DNA of 64,000 nt from Brachionus manjavacas (Eukaryota > Rotifera > Eurotatoria > Ploima > Brachionidae), in the NCBI GenBank assembly GCA_019054805.1, contig JAHQIY010000008.1:3829501-3893500 (forward strand), read 5' to 3'. Both the position numbers and the translations under genes were made by a program. Every line of letters begins with the position of its first letter. The stretch's first letter is position 1. Under the pieces are notes generated by a model. That model made no database searches. It was not told the origin of the DNA and saw only the letters and a program-made list of their open reading frames with translations. Below are positions 37,240 to 48,500 of the stretch, in pieces.

Positions 37240-37543
37240 AGAAATTTTTTTACATTATATACATTAATAAGTGATAATTGAGTAGTGTTATTAATAAGTG
37301 ATATATCAATTATATTGAGTAATTGATAATTGAGTAGTTATCAATCAAAAATTAAATTAATTTATATTTACTATTGAAAAAATACTTTTGCTACTAATTA
37401 ATTTATTTTACTATTAATAACCTTTTTTTTACTATTTTTTTTTTAATTTACTACGTGTAATATTTGCTACGATTTTTTATTAAAATTGCTACTAGTTTAA
37501 TTATTTTTGCTACTGGATTAAATAGTAGCCCTTTCGCCATTGG
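37240..37543. repeat. right terminal region of the MULE-like element
   Basis: Reading the minus strand from 37543, motifs AGTAGCAAA, GTAGCAA, GTAGCAAA, GTAGTAAA, AGTAAAA and GTAGCAAAA follow one another over about 200 bp. The left terminal region (32149-32310) carries the same motif at least four times. Clustered short motifs at both ends are typical transposase-binding sites. Confidence 0.65.
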
Positions 37544-37619
37544 TATTTAAAATTTTATAAAAAGTGTCCATAAAAAAGTTATATTAAATTAATTAGATTA
37601 ATTAGAAATTGAAAGAGAA

Positions 37620-37910
37620 ATTGGAAATGTAACATTCCATTGGAATAGCTCATTTGAGACTTTACAAAGGAGGGTTTTAAGTTCAGAACTTCTTGAGCTT
37701 TCAACAAAAACATCAATATAATCCTGTATGAGTGAAGTAATAAGTGTGTTTTTATATATTAAACTTTTTTTAAGTACTTTTCAAGAAGAATTCTTAAGTC
37801 TTGACTCTATTCTATCGGCAAATAACAAGGGATATGACTGTTTTTTTGTTCCTGCTTGAGGATATCTGTTTTAAAAGTTTTAAAGAGTAGAGGACTAATT
37901 CTGAAAAGTT
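37620..37910 (-). mobile_element. decayed LINE reverse transcriptase fragment
   Basis: On the minus strand 37905-37850 gives FRISPLLFKTF.TDI, matching the SVISPLLFSIYINDI motif of the neighbouring LINE. Downstream frames are broken but keep a leucine-rich pattern with NELFQWN where LINEs have L..W. Old and heavily mutated. Confidence 0.45.
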
Positions 37911-37979
37911 ATGATTTGAATAGATTATAGAGAAAAGAAACGAATAAATTCCAAAATATTGATATTTTGTTTTATCATT
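37911..37979. repeat. direct repeat flanking the MULE-like element, right copy
   Basis: Partner of 32049-32117 in the same orientation; see that entry for the comparison. Confidence 0.7.
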
Positions 37980-38017
37980 AATATTTTTCCTGTTATTTTT
38001 GTAATTTTGGGAAGTTT

Positions 38018-38115
38018 GTATTTATTTATTTATTTATTTGTTTTCTGTACCGAGCTAAAGCTCTTTCAGAATAAATTAAAAATAAAATAAAAAAAATAAA
38101 ATAAAAATAAAACGG
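38018..38115 (-). mobile_element. 5'-truncated LINE 3' end
   Basis: (TTTA)n tail, then CCGAGCTAAAGCTCTTTCAG and an AAATAAAAT-rich stretch, almost the same as 32891-32990. Only about 100 bp remain, as expected from LINE 5' truncation. Confidence 0.75.
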
Positions 38116-38503
38116 AATCACTTATCAACGCATGTATCATTTGGGCATTGGTCATTAAAGCAGGTATCATAAAACGAAATAAATCAATTAGCAAAATTAT
38201 TACAGCATTTTTTATTTTAGCTAATTGAAAAATGGCAGTTTTATTTTAGCAAAATAAAAAGCAAATTTAGTTCACAAAAAAAAAAATTAATATTTCAATA
38301 GAATAGATAATTCTTTTACAAAATCAGCTTTTTTACATCAATCATATTCATCTAATAGACATTTTATTTGTTCATTCAATGCATCATATTTATTTTTTCT
38401 TCTTGTTTTAACGCCTAAACGAAGCTTTGTCAGCTTTAACAAAGATATCTTATGCTTTTTTCTTATTGAATCTATTATAAAATAAATAACTGTTTGATGT
38501 TTT

Positions 38504-38737
38504 TTAAGCGTTTGTTAGACACTGCCAAGCGATTCTTTGACCATCCTTCTGCTTCTCAACAGACTGAGTCAGCCAAAAGTAAAAGCCCACATGGTAAAGC
38601 TGTGGTTTATCTCTAACTGAGGATGCTTTTTTTCCTTTTTCTTGTCTTAGCTCAAAATCAAGCTGACTTGGTTTAGCTAATTGAGGTTCAGATACACTAA
38701 GCTGATCAAAGTCAATAGATAATTCATTATTTTCCAT
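38504..38737 (-). pseudogene. FLYWCH-like zinc-finger fragment
   Basis: 77 residues starting MENNELSIDFD. The end, YHVGFYFWLTQSVEKQKDG then W-Q-C, resembles the start of an FLYWCH finger (F.Y.......DG..YW.C). The second Cys and the HxH are not found before the stop, and the sequence after it is broken. It may be the first exon or a relic of another MULE transposase. Confidence is low because only about 35 residues carry the signal. Confidence 0.35.
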
Positions 38738-38863
38738 CTTAAAATTAAAAATAAAGATATTATTTACAATTTAATGATTAATCTTAAAAAAACAGATGCT
38801 CATACATTTATGCTATAATTCATAATATGCCCAAATAAAATTGTGAATATAATATAGTAATTT

Positions 38864-39259
38864 GATAGAAGGATCCATGGTAAATTTACGTAATTTTACG
38901 CAAAAATACGCAAATTTACGTAAAAAATAGAAAAATAAACAAGAAATGTAAAAAATGGTAACTAAATCGTATTTAAAATCGTATTACAATTATCAAAATC
39001 GTAAAAAATCAGTAATCAAAATCGTATTTTTTAAAAAAATTTTATCAATAAGAGAAAAATTTGAGATTTTTTTGGCATATTTGGATTTTACATAATTTAA
39101 CGTAAAAATTGGTAATTTTCCTTCTATTTACTTAAAATTTAGTTAACTTACCATTTTTTACAATTCTTGTTTTACGTAAAAAATATAAAAATAACCATTT
39201 TTTACATAAATTTACGTATTTTTGCGTAAAATAACGTAAATTTACCATGGACCCTATCT
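38864..39259. mobile_element. foldback MITE with about 100-bp inverted ends
   Basis: The left end GATAGAAGGATCCATGG is followed by TAAATTTACGTAATTTTACG. The right end, read on the minus strand, is GATAGGGTCCATGG followed by TAAATTTACGTTATTTTACG. Inverted similarity runs on for about 100 bp with further TTACGTAAA and GTAAAAAATGG blocks. The middle is AT-rich with no open frame. The length of about 395 bp and lack of coding make it a non-autonomous foldback element. I see no certain target duplication, and the superfamily is open. Confidence 0.8.
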
Positions 39260-39413
39260 GAAGGAAGTAAAATCCATCACTTGGTTTTTAAAGAAATTTT
39301 TCATTTTTATTCTGACATCCTTTTGCTAAATTTAATTTTATAATAGAAGAATTTATTAAAGATCAACTAGAATATTATTTTTTTGTACAAAGAAATAAAA
39401 TAAAAACATTTAA

Positions 39414-40617
39414 ACATTTGAAAACGTTTATTCTCACTCAAGTTATCTGAGAATAACTAAAAAAATGTACACTCAAGATAACTTTGACTTTTGTAAAAAA
39501 ATTTATTTATTTATACTCAAAAAAAAAAAAAATAAAAATAAAAAAAAGGATTAACACATTATTAAGAGATTAATTATTTAGAACAATTGTTACATTTCCA
39601 GACTTTCTTAATAGGAATATAAGTTCTATTAACACATTTTAAGTGGAAATTATTTTTACAATCACCGCATGTAATCCATTTATTTTCACAAGAAAGATTG
39701 CAAATTTTACAAGATTTCAAAGACTTCAAAAAATGGCCTAATACATTTTCTAACATAATAAATCCATCAGATGTAAAAAACTCTATTATTTGATCTTTTA
39801 TAATACCATTTGTGCAAATAAACCCAGTATTTAATATTTGTGCCGATATTGCTTTTGGATCTACGATAATATTTACTTCATCGATTAATTGCTTTTTGTC
39901 GATAACTGAACTAATAAAATCTTTTGAGTTATCGATAAGAATGAAGCTGATTAAATCGTATAACTGAGTATTGGATTCAATGATTTTGATAGACTTTGAC
40001 TTTTGCTTGTTATTGCTTGACATTTTGTTTTTATTTTTTTTCGGCTTTAGTTGGAGCCCCTCTCTTTGGAACGTCTTTTGCAAATGCTTTTTCGGATAAG
40101 TCAACTCTTGAATGTATTATTAATAAAGGAGCTGTAGATGTAGTTGCTTCAATCGATTCAGTTGATTCATTTAATTCAGTTGATTCAGTTGTCCAAAGGA
40201 CAAAACTATCATTAGAATATTCATTAAAAACTTGTAAAAATTCATCAAAACTAATGAATGTTTTTCCAAGAAAAATTTGTGGATTCATTGTTGTATTATA
40301 GGTTTTTAGGATTAAAGTATAGCTTTTAGAGTAAAGCATCAATTTATTATATAGAAAATCAAATATATGGGACATCAATTAGAAGTAAAGGCAAGGGTAA
40401 AGTTAGTGTAAAGGGCTTCAATCGGAATTATGATTGATAAACTTCTTTTTATTTTTATTTTTTGATGGATTTCTATTTTTTTTTTAAATTGACATTTGAG
40501 TGAGAATAAATAGCAATAACAAACAGTTAAAGGTAAAAAAAATATTTATTCACACTCAATTTGAGTTAATTAATATTGTTTATTCTCACTCATATTGAGT
40601 GATAATATATGCATTCT
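39414..40617 (-). mobile_element. small DNA element coding for a PHD-finger protein
   Basis: AAACATTTAA stands directly outside both sides (39404-39413 and 40618-40627), a possible 10-bp target duplication. Near both ends the motif TTTATTCTCACTCA and its reverse recur: left at 39429-39443 with GAGAATAA just after, right at 40498-40511, 40546-40560 and 40580-40593. The extreme termini do not match well, so the boundaries are provisional. The interior is filled by one minus-strand gene. Architecture (motif-rich ends, 10-bp duplication, one zinc-finger gene) parallels the MULE-like element at 32149-37543. Confidence 0.5.
39574..40288 (-). CDS. PHD-finger protein with MULE-like N-terminus, one frame step
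   Basis: The first part, from ATG at 40288 (MNPQIFLGKTF), has the pattern FLGKTFISFDEFLQVFNEYS, as in N-termini of ZSWIM/MULE proteins (G.tF.S.eef...f..Y). A Ser/Thr/Glu linker and a basic PKRGAPTKAEKK stretch follow. Near 40030-40045 the frame moves by one in an A-rich run. The second part then goes on to 39574 and ends in a PHD finger CKIC..C..C..C..H..C..CNNC (C4HC3), closing with CSK. PHD fingers bind histone tails. A MULE-type N-domain with a PHD and no catalytic core is unusual. A short unseen intron at the step is also possible. Confidence 0.5.
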
Positions 40618-40627
40618 AAACATTTAA

Positions 40628-42548
40628 TGAAGGAATAAAATAAAATAAAATAAAAAACTTATTTAATTTAAATTTTAAAAAGAATATTGCTACATTTGAG
40701 TCTAAGAAAACATTGTTCAATTAAAAGTTTTTAAACTAGAAAACAAAAAACAAAAATCTTAAATTTGAATAACTTAAGTTTAGTCTAAAACTCGTTCTGC
40801 AAAATGTATCAAATGATACAAATTTATAATCTTTAAAGTTTGTATCATTTGAAGTTTGTATGATGTTGGTATCACCCAAATTTTGGATTAGCACAAACTC
40901 GGTAATTTAATTTTGATTTAATTTTATTATACATCATTTCTTGATTAAAAATCCCTTAAATTTAAAAAGACACTTAAGTTATTCAAGTTATTCAATTTAA
41001 GTAGGTGTTCTTCATAAGTATAATGCTTCTAGTCCCGCTCAATTTAAACATGAAGCATGTCTCATTATATATTTCAATTTAACTATCGTAATTTTTTTGT
41101 TTTCTATCAAAATTGTCCTCTCATATCTAAATATCCTATATCAAAAAAATTTATTGTAAAATTTTAGTAAAACAAGGTGTAGGACTGGTAAACCCGTTCA
41201 TAGTTTCAAACCGAATTCCTTTATCAAGTTCATCGGATCCTAAATAAAGAAAAATAAATATTTCGTAGGAAAGTTAACATTTTTGATAAGATCACCGAAA
41301 TATATTAATTAATTTTAAAAAACGATCACATTTTTTCTTATTTTAGGATTATGATAAGAGATGTGCATTTTCAGGTTTCTTCATTTCATACTAGCTCTAC
41401 TTTAATCTTATATTGAAAAAAAAGGTATTTAATAAATATGAACATAGAAAAATTTTTTTAAAATAAATATTTCATTACAATAGAAAATGGCATTAAAATA
41501 TTTTTATAAATATTATAACAAATAATTAATAGTGTGTTGAATGAAAGCATTACGAATTGATTTAAAAAGTTTTAAACAATTTCAAAAAGAAAGTAGCCAT
41601 TTTTAAAATGTTTGAAAGTGATTTACAGATTTTAAGAAATAATGCAAAATTATTTGTTTAATATCATTTCATTGACAAAATTAATTATTCAATTAAGTAG
41701 AAGATTTTTATTTTTTTCGGCTATTTTGTTACTCAATTTCAAAATCGTAAATTTAATACATAACTATTGGAAACCTTTTTTTTAATTTATTTTGAATAAA
41801 AACTAAGATTTTTATATTTGTTTTTTAATTAGTTTTTTATAAAAAGCTCAAATATTAAATTCTATGTATGCTTTTTTAACCTCATATTTTTTTTTCAAAT
41901 TAAATATTTTATGAGAAGCCAATCATTCTAATTTGAAAAAAAAAGAGATGAAACATTAACAAAAGTATCAAAATGTAGTTTGTTATGGGAGAATTTGTAT
42001 TAAGGTGAATATGAATAAAAAAAAGTTAAATAAGAAAATACAGTGCCGGATTTCAGTTTTGTTTGCTTTATTTTAAATTGGTTTCGCTTTAAATTATTTT
42101 CATATTAATTGATTTCTTCTTAGATAACTCTTAATAAAAAAAATTTCCAATGAGTCATTTATAATTTTTTTTCAAAATTTCAATTAACGATTTTATCTAG
42201 TTATTAGAAATTTTAAATAAAAAATATTGAAACAATAGTTCGTGATTATTGTGATTTTAATATAAAAATAAAGTTTAATTTAATCTTTATTCTTAATATG
42301 CTTTTTCTGTAATATTCAAACAAAGTTTCATATGCTTTAAAAATTTAATTTATTGAAGCAAAAATAAACATAGAAATTAATATAATCAGTTTATTTAAAA
42401 AAAAATCACTAAAAAATTATTCCATTAAATTTAAATGATTCAGAGAGAGAGATAGTTGAATAATTTTTACTACAAATAAATAAACTATATCTAATTATTA
42501 AAATAAATAAATCAAACATCTAAATAAACGATGCAGATTTATTAAAAT
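40628..42548. other. AT-rich intergenic DNA 3' of myosin D
   Basis: No gene is seen. At 41010-41230 a plus-strand frame with KYNASSPAQFKHEACLIIYF and later RCRTGKPVHSF hints at the C-terminal part of a LINE reverse transcriptase (compare KYDTPS..VQHEAF in the LINE at 33-37 kb). The remainder is low-complexity A/T sequence, with the 3' UTR of myosin D at its right end. Confidence 0.5.
41010..41250 (+). mobile_element. possible LINE RT C-terminal relic
   Basis: The frame beginning KYNASSPAQFKHEA resembles the region after the RT palm in the neighbouring LINE, then decays into stops. Only one motif supports it. Confidence 0.3.
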
Positions 42549-45500
42549 TTAGTTTCTTCTGATCGAGCTGGCCCTAAATGGTGCAGCGCTAGCAGCTCGA
42601 ATGGGCTGAGGTTCTCTCTAAAGAAAATTTAAAAAATTTTAAAGTTTTAAAATTTTAATCAAAAAATACCTGAGGAGAACTAATTCTAGCAACTGAAACA
42701 GTACTTCGGTTTTTGGCTCTTTGCTTATTTAATTGATTTTCTGCCTGATCTGCTCTTTCAGATGCATCTTCTAATTCTAATTGAACCTTTCGGAACTTGG
42801 CAAGATTTAAAGCAGCTATTTCTTCAGCTTCTTCAACTTGTCTTTTGTAGACTTTCAATTTATTTTGCAACTTCTCTACCAAATCTTGTAATCTAGCCTG
42901 GTTCTTTCGGTCTTCCTCGGCTTGGAAGGCTAATTCTTTTAGTCTTCTGTCATTCTTTCTAACTTCTTTCAAAGTTTCTTGATGGTGTCTTTGTTCAATG
43001 TCCAATTCCGATTCCAATTCATGGATCTTAAGACAAAATAAGTTATTAAAAAAAAAATTAAAAAAATTACTCTTTGTTCAAGTTTTTGAATGATGCGTTT
43101 GCCTCCTTTAAGAGCATTAGCTTCAGCCTCATCCAATCGGACTTGAAGATCTTTAACTTGTTGTTCCAAGCTCTTTCTTAATTTCTCGATATTTAATGCA
43201 TGTTCCTATATTTAAATTAAGAATTTTGTGAAAAATAAAATAAATTAACTAATACTTGTTCCTGTCTCAACTCTTCTGCAAGTCTGGATGCATCAGCAGA
43301 GGCTTTTTTTACTCTTTCCTCAGAATTCTTTAACTCAGAAATAGCTTCATCTAAATCAGCTTGAATAGCTACGAAATCACTTTCTAATTTTCGTTTGAGT
43401 GCTCCCAAATTAGCGTTTGCTGAAGAAAGTTCACTTATTCGATCGGCAGCTTCATGTAAATCATTCTCGGCAGCCTTTCGAGCTCTTTCTGCTTGTTCAA
43501 GAGCTGCTCTAATTTCTTCCAATTCGGAAGCAAGCATATTTGCACGACGCTCAGCTTGAGCAGCAGCTTCACGAGCTTCATCTCTTTGCCTTTGCTCATC
43601 TTCAATTTGAGCTGTTAATTCTTCGATGGTTTGCTGTAGTTTTTTGTTGAATTTTTGTAGATCAGCATTGGCTCTATTCGAATGATCCAAAGAAATTTCA
43701 AGTTCATTGATATCAGTTTCAAGTTTTTTCTTCTGTCTGATAGCTTCGGCTTTTCCTTTTGTTTCTGCTTCCAAACTAGCTTGCATCGATTCCAAAGCGC
43801 GTTGATGGTTGCGTCTTGTGTTTTCGAACTCTTCCTCTTTTTCATGCAGACGTCTGTCGATTTCTTGTCTCACTTGACTCAATTCCAATTGAGCTCTCAA
43901 CACTTTGGCTTCTTCTTGTTCCAAAGCACCTTCAGCTTCTTCCAAAGCGGCTTGTAGTTCGTCTTTCTCGATTTCGAGTCTCTTTCTAGATTTTTCCAAT
44001 TCATGAATTGATTTTCCACCTTCGCCTAGTTGGTCCATCAAGTCTTTGATTTCATCAGCCAGGTTTTTGTTCTCACGTCTTAGAGCTTCAATTGATTCAT
44101 GGCTTTCTTCGTATTGAGTTTTCAATTTAAACAGTTCGGTTGAATACTGACGAGCTTCTTTTTGTGATGCTTCTAATTCCAAAGTGATGTCCTCACATTT
44201 TTGTTTCCATTCACCGATCAATTTGTCAAATTGCTTTTGTTTTTTTTCCATGGCAGCAGCATTTGAGTTAGCTCGTTCGACATCGACCATTAAATCTTCA
44301 ACTTCAGCTTGAAGTCTCTGCTTAGTCTTTTCTAGACTGTTGCATTTAGCCAACGCTTCTTCAACTTGCTCTTCGGCTTCTGCCAGTTTTGCAGCAAGCT
44401 TTCTCTTAGCCTCTTCGAGCTCCTCGGCTCTTGCAAGACCTTCTATTTCATATTTAGATCTCCATGAGATCATCTCGCTATTCACTCTGGCTAATTGTTT
44501 TTGAAGATCAGCTCTTGCTTCATGTTCTTCTTCAATTTGTTCACGAGCTTGGTCTAAGTCGGCTGTTACATTTCTTAACTGTTGGGCTAAACCATTCTTT
44601 GCTCTTGCTTCCTCATCTGCATTTCTTCTTGCTTCTTCGATTTGTGATTGAAGAAGTTGTCTTGTTTTATTAAATCCGCTAATTTGACTTTCGAAATCTT
44701 CAACCTGAGCTGACAAATTACTATTTTCAGATTGCAGTTTATTGTTGCGAGAGTTTAGTTCTTGTATTGATCTATTTGAGTCGTCCAATTTAATATTCAA
44801 TTCTTGTAATTGCTGTTCTAGTTGTTTTGCCAATTTTTCAATATTTGCCTTAAAAGAAAAGTATTACATTTTGAATTTTGTTATTTTTTAAAAAAGCTTA
44901 CTCTGGCCTTATTTGCATGATCAGTTTGTAATCTTGCTTCATCAACCTCCGATTTTATTATTTGCTTTTCTTTTTCCAGTTTATTTCTTGATTTCTGTAA
45001 TTGATCTATTTGTTCACCCATCTCGTTTACTGCATCTTGATGCTTCTTTCTTAACTGAGCGGTAGTTGCTTCGTGCTGTAGATTAGCTTCTTCTAAATCA
45101 CGTCTCAATTTAGCCAATTCAGACTCTCGTTTTTTATTCAATTCAAGTTGAGCAGTTGTAGCTCCACCAGCCTCTTCTAGCCTTTCATTTAGCTCATCCA
45201 ACTCACGAGACAAATCAGCTCTTTGTTTTTCAGCTTTATTTTTGGATTGTCGCTCCGATTCAATTTCTTCTTGCGATTCATCTAATCTTTGCTGTAATTC
45301 TTTAATCTTTTTATGCAAATTTGCTACTTGACCATGTTCATCTTCAACTTTGGCGCCCAGGTTATTCAATTCAGCATCTTTGCGTTTCAAATTATCCTCT
45401 AGATCTTTTTTGAGTCTCTCGACTTCTTCTATTTGGGCTTGAGCATTCTTTAAATCTGCCTCCAATTTTCGTTTAGCCTTATCTAAATCAGCACGGCCTT

Positions 45501-48500
45501 TCTTTTCCCTTTCTAAATTATCCTCAGCTTCATCCAAGGTTTGTTCGAGTTTTGTTTTGACTTTATTCAGGTGATTCACCTTGTCTTCTTCTTGTTGCAG
45601 TTGCTCAACTGTTTTGGCATTTGTTTCTTCCAAGCGCTTCTTTTCACGAGTCAATTTGGCAATTGTCTCATCTTGATGAGCCATTTCATCTTGCAGTTTA
45701 TGAATTTGGTTATCCTTGCTTTTATTTTCAGAATCAGATTTATTTAGCTTTAGATTCATCTCATCTATGTCTTTTTTTAAATCATTTATTTCGTGTTCGA
45801 GTTTCTTTTTTTTTGCGTTTAACTCTCCGGCCATTTCTTCTTCCTCTCCCAACTTATCTTCTAGATCTTTTACCTGCCCTTCAAGATCAGCTTTTTGTAA
45901 GACAAGTTTTTGGATTTTTTCTTCAGCTATTCCATAACCATCCCTTTCTGACTGCAATTGGGTGAATAATTCATTCTTATCCTTTAGAAGTTTCAAATTT
46001 GAATCCTCAAATTCTTTTCTCAATTTTTCTTCCTTTTCGAAAGCTTCTTTAAGTTTAATGAGCTCTTCTTCTTTGGCTTTGAGCTCATCTTCCTGTCTGG
46101 CAACCGACAACAATGGTTTGACTTTGGTGTACAATTTCCACCATGGCCAATTTCTCAAAGACAAATAGGCTTTTATGTTGCGTTGCAATACACTCAATGC
46201 CAAACGCTGATCTAACATTCTCTTAAATTGTTTTTTCATTAGATACATTCTGATGTTTGATTGCAACATGGCAATAATCTTGGACAAAGCAGCATCTCTT
46301 AACTCTTCAAGTTGACCTAATACGCCTGCTTTGAAGAAAACTTTTGTGTGACCTAGTCGATATAAATCTTCGCTTAAAGCAATATCTTTCAAAATGGATC
46401 CAGTTGCCTTAGTTGCGTCCACAAATCCTTTGGGCACAGCATTTGGAGCCAATATGCTGTATCTTTGCTTGAACTCAGCATAGATCATTCGATTTGGAAA
46501 ACCTTTACGGCAAATACGAATGCCTTCCAACACACCATTACAATGAAGCTGGTGCATAACCAAATGAGGATCCAATACTCCGCCAGTTTTGATTTCATTT
46601 GGAATAATGCAACGAACAAAATGAGGATGAGTCTGCTTCAAAGTATTCATCAACTTGTTCAATTGTTCTCTGTGACCAGATGAGATAGACTGCATGCTAC
46701 CACCTTTCTTGGCTTTGCCTTTTTCTTCTTCTTGACCCATATCTTTATACAGTTTAGCCAAAACAGAATTATTTTTGCTAGTTTTGAACAATGTGGCAAC
46801 AGTTGTGTTGATGGGATCCTTGTTCTTTTCTAACCAGCCAGTCACATTGTAGGAAACAGTGCCAGCATAGTGATGCAAGTCAAAGTGTGCTTCGGCTTTT
46901 CCTTTGGATGGTCTTGGCTTTCCAAAGTTAGGATGCTTTCCCAAATGTTGATTGTAAAGTTTTTCTTGAAAGGTTTTGTCGCTAGCTTTTGGAACAATGC
47001 ATTCTTCTTCAAGAATCGAGAAAATACCCATAGGTTTTTCAATCAAATCAATGCAAGCTTGTAAATCCAAGCCAAAGTTGATCATTTCCCATTGAATTCC
47101 TTCTTTTCTGTACTCTTCCTGTTCCAATACAAACATATGATGGTTGAAAAACTGCTGTAGTCTTTCGTTAGTGTAATTGATGCAAATTTGCTCAAATCCA
47201 TTGAAATCAAAGATTTCAAAACCAGCAATATCCAAAACACCAATAAAGTATTGTCTTTTAGCTTTTACATCAAGAGTTTCATTGACTCTGTCAACTAACC
47301 ATTGGAAAAGACGTGAATAGATGGACTTTGACAAAGCGCCAATTGAATTGCACACTTGATCTTTGTTCTGGCCTTTGTTTACATATTCATTGCCAACTTT
47401 GATTCTTGGTTTCAACAAGCCCTTGATCAAGTCAGCTGATTGAACTCCTAGTAAGTGAGCCACTTTTTCACACTCTTCGGTTCCATCAGTTTCGGCCTGT
47501 TCCTCTCTTGGTCTTTGTTTCCATTTTGAGTTACCCCAGTGCATGATAGCACCAGTGCATTTAAACAGATCAGTTTTTTCTTGTTTGCTAAAGTTCAAGA
47601 TATCGAAGGCCTCATCAGTCAGTCTCATTTCTTCGGCATCATCTACATTGTCAATAGTGACCATTCCTTGCGCTATGAAGTGATACAACTTTGGATTAGC
47701 TTCTACCAACAATTCCTCTTAAAATGAAAAAAAAAAAAAAAGGTAAAATAATTTTTATTCTATTTATTTAATAAGCAATAAATTACTGTGATAATCCGGA
47801 AAAGCATCGGACAATAGCTGATAGAAAATGTGATAGTTTCTCTCAGCTGGCTGTTGAAAAGTAACTCTTGACTTTTCAAGCAAATAAGATTCAATGTCGG
47901 CACCAGCAATTTTACCACTTGGACCAAAGTGAATACGAATAAATTTACCCTTTTAAATTTAGCATTTTACTTGTTGTTGTCAAATAATACTGCCAAAATT
48001 TTCATGCTCTGTTAAAAGAATAACCATGCATATTTTAGGGTAACTACTTACAAATCTAGAGGAGTTATTATTACGGGTTGTTTTAGCATTACCAAAAGCC
48101 TCTAAAACAGGGTTAGATTGTACTATTTGATCTTCCAAATTGGCTTGTTTTGTCTGATTACACACAAAAAGGTTAATTTTAGGATAATAGGTGTTAAACA
48201 AAATAGGGTATTTAGGACAGGTTTTTTCTAGCGCAATTCTTGATTCAACTTTTGAATTTTTTACTTACAAATCGAGAAGAATTATTATTTCTGGTTGTCT
48301 TAGCATTACCATATGCCTCTAATACTGGATTAGCAGAGACAATCTGATCTTCTAGATTAGCCTCTTTTTTCTAAAAATTTTATTTAATTACGATGTAATT
48401 ATTACATTTTGAAGACGTTCCTATTTTTTTTTAATTTAAAATAAAATTCTTACTCCGTCCTCTCTTTTCGGTGCACCACTTGCAGCCACAAATGCAAAGT

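Larger units (their letters stand above)
32149..37543 (-). mobile_element. MULE-like DNA transposon with 10-bp target duplication, split by a LINE
   Basis: The ends are inverted: AAATGGCGAAA at 32149 and, reversed, CCAATGGCGAAAGGGCTACTA at 37543. Both sides continue with AGTA[GC]AAAAATAATTAAA-type sequence. TATTTAAAAT flanks it directly on both sides (32139-32148 and 37544-37553), a 10-bp target duplication in the range usual for Mutator-like elements. Inside each end the octamer GTAG(C/T)AAA and variants recur several times. Its only coding content is a 166-residue protein resembling the N-terminal zinc-binding part of MULE transposases. A LINE of about 4.3 kb occupies the middle (32891 to about 37200), so the element itself is only about 1.1 kb and lacks a catalytic domain. 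Confidence 0.75.
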
